Positions 6,221 through 8,402 of a DNA stretch of 8,402 nt are shown piece by piece. The position numbers were made by a program, and so were the translations under genes. The stretch lies in assembly GCA_964501505.1 (NCBI GenBank), contig CAZCSY010000065.1, positions 1-8,402 on the forward strand, given 5' to 3'. Origin of the DNA: CAZCSY01 sp964501505. Its GTDB lineage: Bacteria > Omnitrophota > Gorgyraeia > Velamenicoccales > Velamenicoccaceae. Position 1 is the first letter of the stretch; each line of letters starts with the position of its first letter. The notes beneath the pieces are model-generated. The model saw only the letters and a list, made by a program, of their open reading frames with translations, was not told the origin of the DNA and searched no databases.

Positions 6221-7078
6221 ATGTCAAAGTTCATCAAAGATTTTAAATTTTTTTCCTTTAAAAAGAAAGCGCTTTCCGTGCTTTCTGTGGTTGCGGCCGT
6301 CATGCTGGCCGCCATCATAAGCGCTTACGCCCAGCCTTTGGCCCCGGGACAGAGCGTTGACCCCAACGTCGCCCTCGTGGCCTCCCAGTCTCACTACGAC
6401 GCGTCGGCCCGTGGCCGTGCGCCGGAACCGAGCACCGTGGCTCTCATGGGCTCAGCCTTCATGGCGGCCCTGGTGCGTTTTGCGCGCCGCAGGTTCGCGG
6501 AGTTCAAGCGCGGCTTTGATATCGTCGTTTCCTTCCTTGGTCTCATCGTTAGCCTCCCCGTTCTTCTGGTGGCCATGGCGCTCATCAAGATGACGTCGCC
6601 CGGCCCCGTCTTTTACCGTCAAAAGAGAGTCGGCAGGGACGGCCTGGTCTTCGATATGCTGAAGCTGCGCACCATGGTCGCCGATGCCGAAAAACATACC
6701 GGTCCGGTCTGGGCCGCTCAAAACGACCCTCGCGTAATCCCCGTAGGGCGGTTTTTACGTAAGAGCCGCATTGATGAAATCCCCCAATTAGTCAATGTGC
6801 TCGCAGGGGAGATGAGTATTATTGGTCCCAGACCGGAACGACCTGAATTCGTCGATAAGCTTTCATGTGAGATCGGCGATTATGATAAGCGGTTGAACGT
6901 GCGGCCCGGCATCACGGGGCTGGCTCAGATCCGCCAGGACTACGACACGACCCTGCGCGACGTTCGCCGCAAGGTGAAGTTCGACCTTCTTTACATCAAG
7001 CGCATGTGTTTCTTGACCGACCTGAGGATCATCATGAGCACGGTCGTCGTGGTGCTGATGGGCAAAGGGGCGAGATGA
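6221..7078 (+). CDS. Chimeric protein: signal peptide, PEP-CTERM-like signal, then phosphoglycosyl transferase (sugar transferase)
   Basis: The product has 285 residues in one uninterrupted frame. Residues 1-37 are a signal peptide (basic start, hydrophobic ~17-35, AYA before Q38). A short linker (38-67) leads to P68-E69-P70, a hydrophobic stretch (71-87) and RRR at 89-91: a full PEP-CTERM pattern placed internally. From ~95 it is a complete small monotopic phosphoglycosyl transferase, which moves a phospho-sugar from a UDP-sugar to undecaprenyl phosphate to begin a glycan. Visible motifs are the membrane hairpin 99-123 with P113, SPGPVFYRQKRVGRDG (126-141), KLRTM (148-152), the catalytic D185-E186 in RIDEIPQ, MSIIGPRPE (198-206) and RPGITGLAQ (228-236). 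The predicted topology puts PEP in the periplasm and the enzyme in the cytoplasm. It is the first gene after the sigma-54 promoter and overlaps the next gene (ATGA). No ribosome site is evident. Confidence 0.88.
   Translation: MSKFIKDFKFFSFKKKALSVLSVVAAVMLAAIISAYAQPLAPGQSVDPNVALVASQSHYDASARGRAPEPSTVALMGSAFMAALVRFARRRFAEFKRGFDIVVSFLGLIVSLPVLLVAMALIKMTSPGPVFYRQKRVGRDGLVFDMLKLRTMVADAEKHTGPVWAAQNDPRVIPVGRFLRKSRIDEIPQLVNVLAGEMSIIGPRPERPEFVDKLSCEIGDYDKRLNVRPGITGLAQIRQDYDTTLRDVRRKVKFDLLYIKRMCFLTDLRIIMSTVVVVLMGKGAR
6422..6496 (+). other. Internal PEP-CTERM-like sorting signal within the sugar transferase gene
   Basis: This stretch encodes PEPSTVALMGSAFM then AALVRF and ARRR: a PEP motif, a hydrophobic helix and an Arg cluster. 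It has the same design and length as the C-terminal signals encoded at 7645-7719 and 7904-7981, but ~195 residues follow it here instead of a stop codon. Confidence 0.75.
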
Positions 7079-7722
7079 GAAAAGTCATAGCTGTTTTGTT
7101 AGCGGTCCTTCTATTCGCGCCGGCGGCGTGGGCGTGCTTTTATCCGGACACGTACACTTTTAACGTGAACCTGGTTTCCGTGACCCCGGATGGGGCCGCG
7201 CACAACGTTCCCGGTTTTGACAATTGGTACGTCTGGAAGTATAAGGTTGAGGCCATCGAGGGGCAAGATGTCTGGTCGTGGGCGACGTTGAACCACTGGG
7301 TGCTGGAATTGCCTAACTGCTATCTCGCCAGTCCGGACCTTTTTAAGGAGATCGAGGCCTCGGCAGGATGGGGCAGGGAAGACAAGGTGAGCGTGTATGA
7401 CCCGGATGCGGTGGATCCGGATGGCGAGACCGGATTGAGCGGGTTGAGGTGGACTTTTCAGCAGACCTGGTGGCCCTACAGCTGGCCGTTGGGTGATGAT
7501 GGTTGCTGGACTGTTGATTATGATTATTTCTGGTTTAGTGTTCCGACGAACGTGGCCATCGACACCGACTGGGGCGTCAAGGCCGGCCTGTGCTGCTATA
7601 GCGAGGTCGTCAAAGGGACTGTCCCTGGTCCGGGTTGCCCTATCCCGGAACCGATGAGCTTACTTCTTATGAGCACAGGTATCGCAGGCATCCTCATTCG
7701 TAACAAAAAGAGGAGGGGGTGA
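7075..7722 (+). CDS. Secreted PEP-CTERM protein, unknown function
   Basis: The product has 215 residues. The signal peptide MRKVIAVLLAVLLFAPAAWA ends at AWA, and the mature protein begins at C21. The mature part (21-187) is rich in Trp, Tyr and Asp and contains six Cys (21, 82, 144, 173, 174, 188), which may form disulfides. It includes LNHWVLELPNC (72-82), a motif style I recall from other secreted surface proteins but cannot assign to a named family. The sorting signal is P191-E192-P193, hydrophobic 194-208, then RNKKRRG at the end. The expected fate is export, recognition by the exosortase encoded at 4339-5217, and loss of the tail. ATG 7075 is chosen: AAAGGGG at 7064-7070 precedes it, a signal peptide starts directly there, and it shares ATGA with the upstream stop; upstream in-frame starts would add an unlikely polar extension. 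Confidence 0.85.
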   Translation: MRKVIAVLLAVLLFAPAAWACFYPDTYTFNVNLVSVTPDGAAHNVPGFDNWYVWKYKVEAIEGQDVWSWATLNHWVLELPNCYLASPDLFKEIEASAGWGREDKVSVYDPDAVDPDGETGLSGLRWTFQQTWWPYSWPLGDDGCWTVDYDYFWFSVPTNVAIDTDWGVKAGLCCYSEVVKGTVPGPGCPIPEPMSLLLMSTGIAGILIRNKKRRG

Positions 7723-7726
7723 CGTA

Positions 7727-7984
7727 ATGGTAAAGCGCTGTTTAGGAACGTTGCTGTTTTTGCTGGCGGTTACAGCGTTGACAGCCGGTTGTAAGGGGGG
7801 CGGCGGTCCGAGCGCGTCGTTCTCGCCACCGATCACGACTTCATTTGTCACCCCTCCCGGGGATAGCGGCGGTGACGGCGAGAGTGTTGCTTTAGTGCAT
7901 AATCCCGAGCCGGCTTCTATGTTGCTTTGGGGTGTCGGTCTGGCCGGCGCAGCACTGGCAAGACGCCGCAACAAGTCGGCTTAA
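7727..7984 (+). CDS. Small lipoprotein-like PEP-CTERM protein
   Basis: The product has 85 residues. The N-terminus is a lipoprotein-type signal (MVKRCLGTLLFLLAVTALTAGC) with lipobox LTAGC, giving C22 as the lipidated residue. The mature section is only ~38 residues, rich in Gly, Ser and Pro (KGGGGPSASFSPP...). It is followed by N59-P60-E61-P62, a hydrophobic stretch (63-78) and ARRRNKSA: a complete PEP-CTERM signal. It therefore carries two processing signals, for lipid attachment and for exosortase, around a very short insert. AGGAGGGGG at 7711-7719 is a strong ribosome site before ATG 7727, and the gap to the preceding gene is 4 nt. Its role is unknown; a linker, a modified peptide or a spacer are possible. 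It closely resembles the first ~92 residues of the chimera at 6221 in plan. Confidence 0.82.
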   Translation: MVKRCLGTLLFLLAVTALTAGCKGGGGPSASFSPPITTSFVTPPGDSGGDGESVALVHNPEPASMLLWGVGLAGAALARRRNKSA

Positions 7985-8004
7985 CAACCAGTAACCATTG
8001 AAAC

Positions 8005-8013
8005 AGGGGGAGG
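8005..8013 (+). promoter_or_regulatory. Ribosome binding site deciding a GTG start
   Basis: AGGGGGAGG sits 5 nt before GTG 8019. No ATG is available near it, so this site, with the signal peptide that begins immediately after, fixes the non-ATG start. Confidence 0.75.
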
Positions 8014-8018
8014 TTGTG

Positions 8019-8402
8019 GTGAAAAGAGCACTACTTATCATCTTAGGTTTATTGTTGGTGGCGATACCATCCGCTCAGGCAGCTTTTGTGAACGGTGGGT
8101 TTGAGGATGGGACGTTCAATGGCTGGGCCAAAGACGGCGGGTATTGGTATGGTGGTTCTTCGTATACTTATTCCGGAGATCCCGGTAAATCAGCCATCGT
8201 GTCCCCGGGGCTGGACTTTTATTCTGGCAACAACCTGAATATGGTCTACAACGGGAGTTATGCCGCCAGAGTGAATAATTACGATGATAATTATGACTTC
8301 TCGACGATTACCCAAACTGTTAATGACTGGAACGAAGATTCCATATATTTTGCCTGGACAGCGGTTTTGGAAGAACCAGGCAATCTACACCCTGAAAGCG
8401 AC
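8019..8402 (+). CDS. Secreted protein, probable PEP-CTERM surface protein (3' end outside window)
   Basis: The frame is open from GTG 8019 to the window end and gives 128 residues. Residues 1-20 are a signal peptide (MKRALLIILGLLLVAIPSAQA). The mature protein opens with AFVNGGFEDGTFNGWAKDGG; an N-G-x-F-E-x-G-x-F-x-G-W start is typical of beta-sandwich (galactose-binding-like) domains found in many PEP-CTERM surface proteins. The visible part is rich in Tyr, Asn, Asp and Gly with few Lys, and its DNA is more AT-rich than its neighbours. The C-terminus is missing, so the sorting signal is predicted from context and not seen. GTG 8016 is an alternative start two codons before the first Lys; 8019 has better spacing from the ribosome site. 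The gap after the 85-aa gene is only 34 nt, so it probably shares the sigma-54-driven transcript. Confidence 0.75.
   Translation, partial: MKRALLIILGLLLVAIPSAQAAFVNGGFEDGTFNGWAKDGGYWYGGSSYTYSGDPGKSAIVSPGLDFYSGNNLNMVYNGSYAARVNNYDDNYDFSTITQTVNDWNEDSIYFAWTAVLEEPGNLHPESD

Noticed and set aside
6221..6500. Separate small PEP-CTERM gene followed by an independent sugar transferase gene
   Set aside because: No stop codon separates the parts and no ribosome site precedes the internal ATG codons near 6446 or 6461. A sequencing or assembly frameshift remains the only way to make two genes, and nothing in the sequence suggests one.
7075..7140. Lipoprotein reading of the 215-aa PEP-CTERM protein because Cys follows the signal peptide (AWAC)
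   Set aside because: Trp at the -2 position does not fit a normal lipobox, and a standard signal peptidase cut after AWA explains the sequence better.

Overview
The window reads as a chromosomal exopolysaccharide/exosortase (PEP-CTERM) locus of a Gram-negative-type bacterium. All genes lie on the + strand and are tightly packed. Coding DNA is moderately GC-rich, while the one long intergenic gap is strikingly AT-rich. Exosortase, EpsI, PEP-CTERM proteins and a sigma-54-type promoter fit environmental Gram-negatives. My guess is a PVC-superphylum or Omnitrophota-like lineage, but this is a low-confidence inference and no marker gene is present.

Layout. Bases 1-5843 look like one operon whose genes overlap or nearly touch: the 3' end of a probable glycoside hydrolase (1-174); a membrane-anchored protein with a carbohydrate-binding-like domain (158-799); a protein made of about nine ~30-residue G-x-W repeats with a C-terminal Phe (789-1745); two consecutive NodB-type polysaccharide deacetylases (1748-2407, 2397-3209); a membrane GT2 glycosyltransferase (3206-4354); an exosortase with its Cys/Arg/His residues intact (4339-5217); and an EpsI-family partner (5217-5843).

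Bases 5844-6220 (377 nt) hold no gene but much structure: four 13-nt units forming a nested hairpin, an 18-bp perfect palindrome, a weaker dyad followed by a T-run, AT-rich DNA, and a sigma-54 promoter with the exact GG-N10-GC spacing and a predicted start near 6193.

Bases 6221-8402 form a second operon. The first gene (6221-7078) is a chimera: signal peptide, a 30-residue linker, a full PEP-CTERM-like sorting signal, then a complete phosphoglycosyl transferase (initiating sugar transferase). It is followed by a 215-aa PEP-CTERM protein (7075-7722), an 85-aa protein with both a lipobox and a PEP-CTERM tail (7727-7984), and the start of another secreted protein (from 8019, cut by the window end).

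How it may work together (inference): operon 1 makes and modifies an envelope polysaccharide and encodes the exosortase. Operon 2, switched on through sigma-54 and an enhancer-binding protein, supplies the glycan-initiating enzyme and the surface proteins that the exosortase processes. The most unusual item is the internal PEP-CTERM signal in the sugar transferase. Its predicted topology would place the PEP motif on the periplasmic side and the transferase in the cytoplasm.
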